Positions 17,240 through 26,640 are shown, numbered from the stretch's first letter. The stretch: 64,000 nucleotides of DNA from Microbacterium gallinarum (GCF_014837165.1 NZ_JACSPM010000005.1:1-64000), one strand, 5' to 3'. The notes: a model not told the origin generated them from the letters alone. A program made the numbers and translations.

Positions 17240-20200
17240 TCACGGCGCGGGCTCCGGAGGCGTGCCGGGATCGCAGGTGGCGCCGAGGGTCTGCGACGCG
17301 GGCGCGAGGTTCCAGGCGGCCGCCCACGAGACCGTCACCTGGAGGCCCTCCACGCGCGTCGCTCCCGCGGGCACGGTCCAGGTGCCCGCGGTGTACGGCA
17401 GAGCCGCTCCCGCCGCATCGTAGAAGACCGCGCCGGCGTCGGACCACGCGATGCCGGCTTCGCCGTTGCTCGACGAGCTCGTCGGCGACAGGGGCGCGCC
17501 CGCCACGCAGGACCCGACGTCCCAGCGCGCCTGCACCTGGTACGGCGCACTGCCCGGCGCGGGCACCACGGGCCCGCGGTCCGACTCGGTGCCCCAGATC
17601 CGGTGACGGAAGAACACGCGGATGCCGGGATCGCGGTCGTACACCGACGTGCCCGGGCCCCAGCCCTCGTACACCACCACGTTGAACCGCGGCGGGGCCT
17701 GGCCCGGAGCGGGGTCGTCGACGATCCGCCAGCGGGCGGCCTGGCCCTCGATCACGGGGTCGGGCGCGACGCGGAAGGTGTAGCCCTGGGGCGCCGCCCC
17801 GGACTGCTGGGCGCGCACCGTCGCGTCGGCGGACGCCGAGCCGAACGAAGCGCCGTCGTACCAGGACTCCACGCACACGTAGTAGCGGTAGTCGCGGCCG
17901 TCCTCCATACCGGGGAACGAGGCGCGGTCGCCGCCTGCGACCGGGGTGCAGGAGCCCCGCTCGTCATAGGGGACGATACCGAAGCGCAGCTGCGAGCCCG
18001 TGCCGTTCGGCTGGGCGGTCGCGACGGCGTCGATGGTCGACAGTCCGTCGCCCGTCGACCGCGAGACCAGCGACAGCGTGACGTTGAGCGGGGCGCCGAC
18101 GCCGTTCGCCGTGATCGTCGTCGTCGTGCCGTTGGGCTGTCCGCCGAGCCCGGGCGGGAGCGCGAAGCGCGACAGCGGCGTGATCGTGACGGGGTTCGCC
18201 GCATTCGACCCGACGCGGAAGCTCGGCACCCGCACGGTGACGTCGTTGCGGCCGACCGCGACGCGCTGCGTCTCGCCGACGGCGCTCACGATCTCGAGAG
18301 TGCCCGTCTCCGCGGCATCCACACCTTCGATGAGCAGCGAGATGATGCCACCCTCCCCCGTCGCCGTCGCGACCGGCGCCCAGGTGATCCGCGTCGGCGC
18401 GGCCGGGGTGTCATAGGCCCACGCGACGGTGCGCACGCCGGTGCGCGACTCGCCCACGCCGTTGACCGCGACCGCCTCGTATGTGCGCTCTTCGCCGTTG
18501 GGGGCGGTGATGGCCGTGCAGACGCCGTCGGCGGTGCAGTCGCTGACCTTCTGCCCGTTCCAGCGGATGACGAACCCCGACAGGGCCGGGTACGCGAGGC
18601 GGGACTCACCCGGGTCGACCCGGAGCGTCACCGTCTGGTCAGCGTAGGCGGTCTGCACCACGCTCGCCGGCGCTTTCGGGTAGCCGAGCAGATCGAGGAG
18701 CAGCCGGCCGTCGCGCTCACCGCTCGTTGTGCGGTTCTGCGCGTCGCGCACGGAGAACGTCGCCGAGCAGGTGGCACCGGGGGCGTCGCCGGTCCACGAC
18801 GCCGCGACGGACGTCGCGGACGCGACCTGGAACGTCACGCCGACGCAGGCGCCGGTCGCTCGCACGTCGACGACCTCGAGCGGAGTGCGCGGCAGCGGGT
18901 TGACCTCGCCGCCGACGCCGACCACCGAGATGGTGCACGAGGAGCCGCTCGCCTGCGAGCACTGCTGAGTGGTCGAACCGCCCTGCGGGAGCGTCGAGGG
19001 GGCCGCGCCGACGCGCAGGATGAGCCGCACCGGGGCCACCTCCTCGTGGCTCGTCACCGACACGATCGCCGCCTCCTCCGAGCCGGGAACCGCGGTGTCG
19101 CTTCCGGTCACCGTGACGATCGATCCCTCGAGCGACACGTCGAATGTCGAGCCCGGGTAGTCCAGGTCGTACCGGATGCCCTCCCAGTCCTGACGCAGCT
19201 GCCAGGAGGTCATGTCGCGCAGGTCGAACGTCGAGGTCTCGCCGGGTCCGACGGTCATCGAACCGGCCCTGAGCACCGGCTGCGGGTCGAGTGCGTTCAC
19301 GACGATGGGCACGGAGAGGTAGGTCCAGTCGTCCTGGCCCTCGAGCCTGACCGGCACCTGGCACGAGTCCGCCCACGGACCGCCGGGGCCGGAGTCGTAC
19401 CGCACGCTCGTGCCGCTCTCGGCCACACACGCTGCTTCCGCTCGGGCGCCCGACGCGCGCACGTCGCGGCCGACCTCGAGCGTGGTGCCGCGGGGCTTGG
19501 CCACCAGGTCGGCCATGTCGAACGTCACCGACTCAAGCTCGGTCACCTCCGGCGACGCGGCCCCGGAGCGGATCGAGAGCGCCAGGTCGTCGTCGCCCGG
19601 CACACGCAGGAACGCGTACGTGGTCACCGGGCCGTTGACGCCCTCGCCGGTCACGGCGAACGGGATCAGCCGGGTCCTCGCGGGCAGCGCACCGCTGATG
19701 TCCCAGCCGTCGACGTCGATGCCGGGCGGGTCGCCCCACAGCGACACCTCAAGGTCCGAGACGTCACCGCCCGACCAGGTGGCCTTCTCGTCCAGCACGT
19801 CGACGCCGTCGGGGAAGTCCTCGCGCGTCTCGGCGGTGAGGATCGTGTCGGTGACGACGGGGTAGTCGGGCACGTTCTCGCGGACGACCTTGACCACGAT
19901 CAGACCTCGACCGGTGTTTCCGGAGCTCGATTCGACGTCGTAGAGGAACGACATCGTCGTCGGCTCCTCACCGGCCTCGATGACGACGGTCGAGCCGTCG
20001 GTGCGTCGCACTCGATCCTCGAGCCGGTCGAACTCGGGGTTGTCGGTGCCGTCCAGGAGAGTCTCCGGAAGGTCGGGACGCACAGCGGTGATCGAGAGCG
20101 TGCCGAGCGTCGGGTCGACGTCGTTGGCCAGCGGGCTGACCCGGATGGTGTTGCCCTCGCCCGCCTGCACCTGGACGTAGTCGGTGAAGGTCACGGGGCT

Positions 20201-23188
20201 GGGGTTCGATTCGGCGTCCAGCACGCCGATGCGCACTCTGGCCTCGCCGGTGTCCCCGAAAGCGTCGACCACGCGGTAGCGGAACGTCACCTGGCCCTTG
20301 TCGCCGGCGACGCTCGAGTAGACGATCGACTTGCCGTCCGCCGAGATCGTCGCCGCGCCGCGCTCCGGCTGCGTGACGATGCGGTCCAGCATGACGACAT
20401 CGCCGTCGGGGTCCATGCCGAAACCGTCGAACTCGATGAGTGCCGACGCCCCGCTCAGCACGCGGCCCTCGAGCCTGTCGGGAACGGGCGCCCGGTTCAC
20501 CTCGTCTTCGAGCACGCGGATGCGCACGACCGCATCATCGGCGAGCGCCGGAGCGCCGGTCGTGAAGACCCGGTAGTCGACCGCATACTCGCCCGGCTCG
20601 TCGGGCGCGAGGTAGCGCAGCAGGTCGCCGGAGGCGAACGCGAGCGCATCGTCGGTCGATGAGACCACGGACGCCGGGTTCAGCGTGGGGCGTCCGCCCG
20701 CGGGCGAGATGTCGTTCTCCAGGACGGGGATGTCGATCTGGGCGCCCGCCCGCACGACGACGGTGTCGTCGACGGCGATGGGCGCGAGCTCGGGGGCGAG
20801 CGGAAGCAGGTAGACGGTCGCCTCGCCCACCACCCGTGAGCCGGCGTCCTCGGTGCCGTCGCTCACGACGTAGCTCACCGTGCCGAGGCGGCCCGGCTGG
20901 CCCGTCGCCGTCGTGCCCGACACGCGGAGGTTGCTCTGACCGACGGTGTCGACGGTCAGGGAGGCGCCTTCCTCGGCATCCGCGACGACATCGCTGAGCA
21001 GCAGCACGCGTCGCGTGGGGTTGGAGACCGCCGCGAAGACGTCGAGCGTCGCATCCTGCTGGGGGCGGACGAAGGCGACCACGGGCGACGTCGCCAGATC
21101 GGCCGGGGCATCCGCCGCCAGCAGCGTGATGCGGGCCGTCCCGGTCACTTCGCTCGTGCCGTCGGTGACGGTGAAGTCGACGCGGAACGTGCCGGGTTCC
21201 TTCGCCGAGAAGTCGAACTCGGTCGTGCCGTCGACCGCCGTGGCCGTGGCCGCCGCGTCGTCGAGCACGCGCACCGAGTCGAGCCGGAGCAGGCCGGCCG
21301 TGCCCGTCACGTGCGGCGCGATGTCGACGGTCAGCGCGGTGTCGACTGTGTCGACGACCGCGAAGGACTGCACTTCGAGCAGCGGCTCGGGCGACACCGT
21401 GACGACGAGGGACTTCCGGGTGGTCGCCCCTTCGGTGTCGGCGATCGTGACGACGAGCTCGACCTGCTGCTCCGCCCCGCTGCCGTCGTCGCTGTGCTGA
21501 TAGACGACGTCGCCCGACGGCGTCGCGGCCACGCTGCCCACCGCGCCGGTGTTCTCGACCGACAGCAGGAGGAGCGGGTCGCCCTCGGGGTCGACCCAGC
21601 CGGGCAGCACGGGCACGGTGACGGTGCCGCCGCGCGCCACCTCGGGCTCGGGCCATTCGACGAGGCACCGTTCGACGCCGCACCACTGCGGAGCGGTGTT
21701 GACGGATGCCGCGGCCGCCGTCAGCGTGACGGTCGTCGTGTCGGAGAAGAGGCCGGATGTGGCGGTGCCGTCGGTCACCGCGTACGAGAACGTCGCCGAG
21801 CCGGTCGCCTCCGGCGTGGTCCGCACCGCCAACCGCTGCCCGTTGTCTGTGATGGACACCGTGCCGAAGGCGGGATCGAGGCTCGACAACGACGCGGGGT
21901 CGATGCTCAGGACGTCCTCGTTCGGGTCGTGGTCGTTCATCAGCACCGGCAGCGAGGTGAGGCTCCCCGGGCGCACGCCGAAGGCATCGGGCTCGGCGAT
22001 CGGCGGCTTCGGGTCGATGACGACCGTCAGCTGATCGTCGCTGGGCACGGCGTCGGACTCGGTGCGATCGTCGAGCGACCAGTCCTGGCTGGACTCGATG
22101 AGCCGGCCGTCGGGGATGGTCCAGGCCCAGCCCGATCGGGTGTCGTTGAGGATGACGGCGCGGTCGCTCGCGACGAACGTCGGCCGCCGTTCGTCGGCGA
22201 GCTCTCCAGTTCCGTAGTCGAGCCCGGTGGCCCCGCTGTCCGAGCTCCACAGGGACCCGCCCTCGGCTCCCACCCCGAGCCACGCGGCGTAGACGATGCC
22301 GTCCTGCACGATCGGCCGCGCCGGAACGCCGCGGGGCGCGTCCGGCTCGCCGGCCTCGGTCTCCGGGGCCGCGCCGTCGGCAGGCACGCGCACCAGCACG
22401 GAGTCGTCGGCCAGATAGACGCTCTGACCGGCGGGATCGGGCTCGCCCACGACGAGACCGGCACTCGCCACGGTCTGTGTCGGGCCATCCGCGCCGCGCA
22501 GCCACACGTCGCCGCTCTCGGTGTCGACCACCGCCCACAGGTCGCCGGCCGCGGTGATGGCCGGTGCGGCGATCTCGTCCGTTTCGATCGGGTCACGGCC
22601 CGCCACCTCGCCGGCCTCGATGTCGTAGCGCAGGACGGAGGCGTCCTCGCGCGAGTAGGCGAAGAGGATGCCTCGGTCGTCGACGGCGATCGCGTCCGCA
22701 CTGTACGGCGGCGCGTCCTCGTCCTCCGAGGGGAAGGGGTCGAGCCGGGCCGGGTCTCCCGCGGACAGCAGTCCCGCGAACACCACGCCGGCGTCGGTGC
22801 GGTAGGCGACGAAGTCGCCCGCGGTCGCCACCTCGGTCGTGCCGGCAGGGGTGGACGCCGATGCGCGCAGGGCCTCGTCGTCGAGATCGGTCGGCAGCGA
22901 CTCGTCGATGCGAGTGACCTTGCTGAGGCTGTCGCTGAAGATGTAGGCGGCATCGCCGCTCTGCACCACGCGGTCGGGGTTGCTGATCCCGCGCACGGTG
23001 TCGAGCTCGCGCACGGAGGTGTTCACGCGGGCGTACTGGCGCCCGTCGCCCGTCTGCAGTGCCCACACGGCGGTGTCGACGTCGGGGGTCTCCTGCGCAT
23101 CGAGCCCCGGCCAGATCACGCTCGCCCCGATGACCACGGCGGCGACCGAGGCCGAGGCGACCAGGCCGGCGACCGTGCGGCGGCGCAT
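17240..23188 (-). CDS. Giant single-pass surface protein: predicted beta-propeller, Ig-like repeats, fibronectin-like C-terminus (1982 aa)
   Basis: A signal-anchor helix (about 7-27, TVAGLVASASVAAVVIGASV) is followed by ~350 residues of short repeated beta segments resembling a propeller (DDRGILFAYSRED, AAGDLWAVVDTESGDV). A tandem array of Ig/cadherin-like domains then runs to about 1450, marked by VLxNDxDP motifs (PVLMNDHDPNED, IPVLENDISP, SPLANDVDP). Cys-containing and fibronectin-III-like segments extend to the end. There is no LPXTG and no second membrane segment, so the C-terminus is outside. Its ATG shares one base with the kinase stop (TGATG). In the cluster it could tether the apparatus to, or span, the thick cell wall. 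That role is inferred. Confidence 0.85.
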   Translation of the reverse strand: MRRRTVAGLVASASVAAVVIGASVIWPGLDAQETPDVDTAVWALQTGDGRQYARVNTSVRELDTVRGISNPDRVVQSGDAAYIFSDSLSKVTRIDESLPTDLDDEALRASASTPAGTTEVATAGDFVAYRTDAGVVFAGLLSAGDPARLDPFPSEDEDAPPYSADAIAVDDRGILFAYSREDASVLRYDIEAGEVAGRDPIETDEIAAPAITAAGDLWAVVDTESGDVWLRGADGPTQTVASAGLVVGEPDPAGQSVYLADDSVLVRVPADGAAPETEAGEPDAPRGVPARPIVQDGIVYAAWLGVGAEGGSLWSSDSGATGLDYGTGELADERRPTFVASDRAVILNDTRSGWAWTIPDGRLIESSQDWSLDDRTESDAVPSDDQLTVVIDPKPPIAEPDAFGVRPGSLTSLPVLMNDHDPNEDVLSIDPASLSSLDPAFGTVSITDNGQRLAVRTTPEATGSATFSYAVTDGTATSGLFSDTTTVTLTAAAASVNTAPQWCGVERCLVEWPEPEVARGGTVTVPVLPGWVDPEGDPLLLLSVENTGAVGSVAATPSGDVVYQHSDDGSGAEQQVELVVTIADTEGATTRKSLVVTVSPEPLLEVQSFAVVDTVDTALTVDIAPHVTGTAGLLRLDSVRVLDDAAATATAVDGTTEFDFSAKEPGTFRVDFTVTDGTSEVTGTARITLLAADAPADLATSPVVAFVRPQQDATLDVFAAVSNPTRRVLLLSDVVADAEEGASLTVDTVGQSNLRVSGTTATGQPGRLGTVSYVVSDGTEDAGSRVVGEATVYLLPLAPELAPIAVDDTVVVRAGAQIDIPVLENDISPAGGRPTLNPASVVSSTDDALAFASGDLLRYLAPDEPGEYAVDYRVFTTGAPALADDAVVRIRVLEDEVNRAPVPDRLEGRVLSGASALIEFDGFGMDPDGDVVMLDRIVTQPERGAATISADGKSIVYSSVAGDKGQVTFRYRVVDAFGDTGEARVRIGVLDAESNPSPVTFTDYVQVQAGEGNTIRVSPLANDVDPTLGTLSITAVRPDLPETLLDGTDNPEFDRLEDRVRRTDGSTVVIEAGEEPTTMSFLYDVESSSGNTGRGLIVVKVVRENVPDYPVVTDTILTAETREDFPDGVDVLDEKATWSGGDVSDLEVSLWGDPPGIDVDGWDISGALPARTRLIPFAVTGEGVNGPVTTYAFLRVPGDDDLALSIRSGAASPEVTELESVTFDMADLVAKPRGTTLEVGRDVRASGARAEAACVAESGTSVRYDSGPGGPWADSCQVPVRLEGQDDWTYLSVPIVVNALDPQPVLRAGSMTVGPGETSTFDLRDMTSWQLRQDWEGIRYDLDYPGSTFDVSLEGSIVTVTGSDTAVPGSEEAAIVSVTSHEEVAPVRLILRVGAAPSTLPQGGSTTQQCSQASGSSCTISVVGVGGEVNPLPRTPLEVVDVRATGACVGVTFQVASATSVAASWTGDAPGATCSATFSVRDAQNRTTSGERDGRLLLDLLGYPKAPASVVQTAYADQTVTLRVDPGESRLAYPALSGFVIRWNGQKVSDCTADGVCTAITAPNGEERTYEAVAVNGVGESRTGVRTVAWAYDTPAAPTRITWAPVATATGEGGIISLLIEGVDAAETGTLEIVSAVGETQRVAVGRNDVTVRVPSFRVGSNAANPVTITPLSRFALPPGLGGQPNGTTTTITANGVGAPLNVTLSLVSRSTGDGLSTIDAVATAQPNGTGSQLRFGIVPYDERGSCTPVAGGDRASFPGMEDGRDYRYYVCVESWYDGASFGSASADATVRAQQSGAAPQGYTFRVAPDPVIEGQAARWRIVDDPAPGQAPPRFNVVVYEGWGPGTSVYDRDPGIRVFFRHRIWGTESDRGPVVPAPGSAPYQVQARWDVGSCVAGAPLSPTSSSSNGEAGIAWSDAGAVFYDAAGAALPYTAGTWTVPAGATRVEGLQVTVSWAAAWNLAPASQTLGATCDPGTPPEPAP

Positions 23189-24324
23189 CACAGCACCCCC
23201 GTCGCGAACATCGCGACGAGCACGGCGGCACCCGCCACGGTGAGTCCGACCACTCCGCCGACGATCCACGGCACGGCGCTGCGACGCGCGGGCCCGGGCG
23301 CCGAAAACTCGGTGTCCTCGTCGCGGGCGAGCCCCGAGACCCCGGTCGTGGCGCGGCGCTTGCGTGTCGAGTCGCGCTCCAGGTGCGACCGCGCGGGACC
23401 GCGCAGTGCGGAATCGGTGAAGTCGACACCGGCGGATGCGGGCGCCCACTCCTCCTCGGGGATCTCGAGCGAGGTCGGCGACAGTCCGAGCTCCACCTGC
23501 ACCTCGCGGAGCGCCTCGGCGAAGGCGCGCGCCGAGGCGTGTCGGCGTGCAGGGTCGCGGTTCATGGCGGTCGACAGCACCGTCTGCAGCGACGCCGGCA
23601 CGTCTGCGCGCGCGATCTCGGTGTAGCTCGCGCGTGCGATCCGACGGCGGAGCAGGTCCTTCGTGTTCTGGCCGCGCTCACGCCGCTCGAACGGACTGTG
23701 CCCGGCGAGCAGGGAGTACACCGTGGCGCCCAGGCTCCAGACCTCGCTGGCGATGGAGCCGGCAGTCTGCTCGGCCACGACCTCGGGCGCGCTCCACGGG
23801 ATCGACATGGCCAGGACTTCGTCGGCGCTCTTCTGGATCAGCGACGAGGAGATGCCGAAGTCGGCCAGCACCGGCGTGCCGAACGTCGTGATGAGGATGT
23901 TGCTCGGCTTGACGTCGCGGTGCACCAGTCCGGCGCGGTGCGCCGACTCGAGGGCTCCGGCCATGCGCACGCCGATCGCGAGCACCTCGTCGACGGGGAT
24001 CCGCTCGATGCGGTACCGCTGGGCCAGCGACCCCGGGCAGTACTCCATCACGATGTAGGGCCGGCCGTCTGCCGAGATCCCGGCCTGGTAGACGGTCACG
24101 ATGGAGGGGTGCGCCGAGAGGTGCGCGAGCACGTCGGCCTCGGCGTTGAACATGCGGCGCAGGTCGGGATCGCGTACGTCGCTCGGCAGGACCTTCACGG
24201 CCACGTTGCGACGCGGCATGTCCTGCTCGTAGAGGAAGACGTCGGCGAAGCCGCCCGAGCCGAGGGGGCGGATGTAGGCGAGTCCCGGCAGAATCGGAGG
24301 CGCGGAGGGGAGCCTGGTGGCCAC
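23188..24324 (-). CDS. Membrane-anchored Ser/Thr protein kinase (378 aa)
   Basis: An Hanks-type kinase domain spans about 12-285. It shows a glycine loop (PLGSGGFADV), VAVK with Lys44, Glu62 in helix C, HRDVKPSN with Asp137, ADFG at 154-157 and an APE triplet at 179-181. The activation segment contains Ser but no Thr and ends MSIPWSAPE rather than the PknB-type GTxxYxxPE. A juxtamembrane linker with DEDTEF and one helix (about 350-375) end the protein; there are no PASTA domains. The GTG start at 24324 has a strong GGAGGAG site. It is first in the gene chain and is the obvious kinase for the Thr-repeat protein and FHA partners. Confidence 0.92.
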   Translation of the reverse strand: MATRLPSAPPILPGLAYIRPLGSGGFADVFLYEQDMPRRNVAVKVLPSDVRDPDLRRMFNAEADVLAHLSAHPSIVTVYQAGISADGRPYIVMEYCPGSLAQRYRIERIPVDEVLAIGVRMAGALESAHRAGLVHRDVKPSNILITTFGTPVLADFGISSSLIQKSADEVLAMSIPWSAPEVVAEQTAGSIASEVWSLGATVYSLLAGHSPFERRERGQNTKDLLRRRIARASYTEIARADVPASLQTVLSTAMNRDPARRHASARAFAEALREVQVELGLSPTSLEIPEEEWAPASAGVDFTDSALRGPARSHLERDSTRKRRATTGVSGLARDEDTEFSAPGPARRSAVPWIVGGVVGLTVAGAAVLVAMFATGVL

Positions 24325-24389
24325 GACTCCTCCTTCGGTTCTCCTGCCGCCGAAAGAGCCGGCGTGCCGATCGCACAGCAAACTCGGCC

Positions 24390-24395
24390 ATGCTA
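24390..24395 (-). promoter_or_regulatory. Putative -10 box of the kinase operon
   Basis: The minus strand reads GTTAGCATG with a TAGCAT -10 candidate about 65 bases before the kinase GTG. The same GTTAGCNTG pattern forms the -10 of both WXG100 promoters (TAGCGT and TAGCCT). No good -35 and no palindromic operator are seen here, so regulation may differ. Confidence 0.4.
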
Positions 24396-24461
24396 ACAAA
24401 GTCGTCTCCATGAGCCTGTGCACACCCTGATGCTGTGGACTGCAGACGGTCTCTGCGTGTG

Positions 24462-25139
24462 TCAGCCCGTCGACGGATCGTGCGGGTCGAACGGCGCGTC
24501 GAGCGACCGCGTCAGCTCCTCGAGCATCGCCTCTATCTGCGGCTCGACGTATTCGGTGATCGCCGCCTGGATGCGCAGGCGATGGTGCAGCAGGATCGTG
24601 CACACCTCGCGGCCGACCATGTTGGCATAGTCGTCGGCGAGCCCGACCTCCTGCCGCAGGGCGGCCTTCGCCTCGTCGCTCAGCGGCGGCAGCGCCGGGA
24701 TGTGGGCATCCGCCTCCTCCGCCAGTCCGGAGATCGTGAAGAGGAAGGGCGCACCGGGTACCGGGTCGGGGTCGAGCGGCAGGCCCTCGTACTCGGGCTC
24801 GAGGTTCTCGGCCGGCCGATAGGTGCGGGATCGATTGCGCGCCGCCTGCTGGTCGAGCTCGGCCTGCAGCATCGGCAGGTTCAGCGAGGTGTACTCCGCC
24901 ACCGCGCGGTCGACGATCGTCTTGATGCGCGTCGAGAGGCCGTGCTGCACGCCGTGCGGAACGTCGGCTCCGAGACCCGCCGCCGACAGCACCGGCGACC
25001 CGAAGCAGCGGCGGCACGGAGCGACCCGGCCGCGATGCGTGGCGGGCTCCCACCGAGGCAACCACGCCAGCCAGGCGTCCACCGCCTGGCTGACCTGCGT
25101 CTCGAGAGAGCGCTCCACGTATACACGGTAGTACCGCAC
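24462..25139 (-). CDS. Conserved hypothetical protein with Cys pair (225 aa)
   Basis: This soluble protein starts at GTG 25139 (RYYRVYVERSLETQ). It has a CRRCFGSP motif near residues 42-49 that could bind metal with other ligands, helical stretches in the middle, and an Asp/Pro-rich end. No signal peptide or membrane helix is present. I do not recognise the family. It lies 137 bp upstream of the kinase operon, with a probable promoter in between, so a link with secretion is possible but unproven. Confidence 0.7.
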   Translation of the reverse strand: MRYYRVYVERSLETQVSQAVDAWLAWLPRWEPATHRGRVAPCRRCFGSPVLSAAGLGADVPHGVQHGLSTRIKTIVDRAVAEYTSLNLPMLQAELDQQAARNRSRTYRPAENLEPEYEGLPLDPDPVPGAPFLFTISGLAEEADAHIPALPPLSDEAKAALRQEVGLADDYANMVGREVCTILLHHRLRIQAAITEYVEPQIEAMLEELTRSLDAPFDPHDPSTG

Positions 25140-25179
25140 GGCCGCCTGTGCCGGGATTCCGCGGATCCCGTGCGGCCCG

Positions 25180-25665
25180 TCATTCGTCGAACTCGTCCTC
25201 CCACGGCCAGCGCGGTCGCTGTGCGCGCGTGCGGACGAGCGCGATGCCGGCCCAGCCGGCGACGAATCCCGCAGCCCCGATGACGAGCCCGAACCACGAC
25301 GTGGCGATGCGTCCCGCCACCACGGATGCGATCGCGAGATCGGTGCCCGTCGCGAGGGCGCCGAACCACACCCCGCCCACGTAGCCTGCGAAGCACGCGA
25401 TCGTGGTCCACGCCGCGCCTCCGAACGAGGCCGGCCGACGGCGCACAGTCGCCCACAGTGCTCCGGCGAACGCCGCCGTGGACACGAGGGTGCCGACGAT
25501 GCCCGGGACCTGACCGAGGCCGGGCGTGGCGATGACGTCCTGTCCGGTGGCCAGGCTGGTCATCCCGAGCCCGAAGATCAGGAGCGCGATGTACCCGACG
25601 GTCGCGAAGACGAGCGCCGTGACCGGGCGGACCGGTCCGCCCGTCGGCTGCTGGTCAGCGGACAT
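25180..25665 (-). CDS. Four-helix membrane protein (161 aa)
   Basis: Four hydrophobic segments (about 17-37, 53-72, 83-103 and 117-140) are followed by a short basic-acidic tail (RPRWPWEDEFDE). The ATG abuts the stop of the upstream gene exactly (TAG directly followed by ATG) with no ribosome site. It is therefore probably translated by termination-reinitiation and co-expressed with the 311-residue membrane protein. Function is unknown. Confidence 0.75.
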   Translation of the reverse strand: MSADQQPTGGPVRPVTALVFATVGYIALLIFGLGMTSLATGQDVIATPGLGQVPGIVGTLVSTAAFAGALWATVRRRPASFGGAAWTTIACFAGYVGGVWFGALATGTDLAIASVVAGRIATSWFGLVIGAAGFVAGWAGIALVRTRAQRPRWPWEDEFDE

Positions 25666-26601
25666 CTACTGCCGGACGAGCTGCGGCCCTGCCTCGAGGG
25701 TGCGCTCGTACTCGCGCTGGGCCTCGACGTTGAGCTCGGTCACGCGCTTGCCGCGCGAGGCCGCCCAGGCGCCGAACCAGATGGTGAGCTCGCGACCGAT
25801 GATGAAGGCGGCGATGGCGAGCGGTGCGAGGATGTGCTGCTCCATGAGCTCCGCCCCCTGCGAGGCGGTGATGTTCCAGAACTGCTCCTGGAAGAGCTGG
25901 CCCAGCAGGTAGCCGCCCCACGAGGCGAAGCCGACGAGCAGTCCGAAGATCACCCACGAGCCCCAGCGGCCGCGGTTGATGATCGCGCCGAGCAGCCAGA
26001 ACGAGAAGAAGAAAACGATGACGGGCACCCACAGCACCCATGACGACAGCGCTGCGAGCGCGTGCCCGGCGATGTCGTCGACGTTCAGCTCGCCCGCGAT
26101 GGCGGCGAGCGCGAGCCACACCGCGAAGTACAGCACGGCGAACGCGAGGGCGGCCACGAGGCCGATCGCACCCGCCGCGGCGCGGTTGCCGCGTGGACGC
26201 GGAGCCTCGGGCGCCTGGACGAAGATGGGCTGCGGTGCCACCGGAGACGCGACGACCGTGTCGGCGACCGGCTCGCTCGGTGTGACCGCCGGGGCCACCG
26301 CGACCGTCTCGGCGCTCGAGTCGTAGACGGCGGTGTCGGCTGCCGGCGCGGGAGCGCGGTCGTACTGCAACGACGCCGCCTCGGCGGAGTCCCACGGGTC
26401 GGGCTCGGCCGGTGCGGCCGCCGGGGCCGGCTCGACGGGAGCGTCCGACGACGCGGTGGCCGGCGCGGTCACGCCGGGATCGGCGGATTCGGCACGCGCG
26501 GCCTCCGCCTCCGCCAGCCCCTCGTGCGCACGGCCGACGACATCACCCTCGGGCGTGGGCTCTTCGACCGGCTCTCCGTAGGTCGACTTCGAGTCACTCA
26601 T
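25666..26601 (-). CDS. Membrane protein with disordered acidic N-terminus (311 aa)
   Basis: The first ~140 residues are low-complexity, rich in Glu, Pro, Ala and Thr. About four membrane helices follow (about 150-255), then a short cytosolic tail (AQREYERTLEAGPQL). The ATG at 26599-26601 has a GAGGAG site. Its leader carries a small hairpin, GCGGG with a 7-nt loop and CCCGC. The gene is divergent from the lipoprotein at 26772. The family is not recognised; the disordered extension suggests a protein-binding or regulatory role. Confidence 0.75.
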   Translation of the reverse strand: MSDSKSTYGEPVEEPTPEGDVVGRAHEGLAEAEAARAESADPGVTAPATASSDAPVEPAPAAAPAEPDPWDSAEAASLQYDRAPAPAADTAVYDSSAETVAVAPAVTPSEPVADTVVASPVAPQPIFVQAPEAPRPRGNRAAAGAIGLVAALAFAVLYFAVWLALAAIAGELNVDDIAGHALAALSSWVLWVPVIVFFFSFWLLGAIINRGRWGSWVIFGLLVGFASWGGYLLGQLFQEQFWNITASQGAELMEQHILAPLAIAAFIIGRELTIWFGAWAASRGKRVTELNVEAQREYERTLEAGPQLVRQ

Positions 26602-26640
26602 CGCAGGCACTCCTCACGCGGGGTTCGATCCCGCACAGTG

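Noticed and set aside
1..24324. Horizontally acquired genomic island
   Set aside because: No tRNA, integrase, transposase or base-composition change marks the secretion cluster; it looks native to the genome.
26617..26640. tRNA T-arm-like stretch GCGGGGTTCGATCCCGC, suggesting a tRNA or phage attachment site
   Set aside because: No acceptor stem, anticodon arm or integrase is present, and the stretch fits a simple leader hairpin of the gene starting at 26601.
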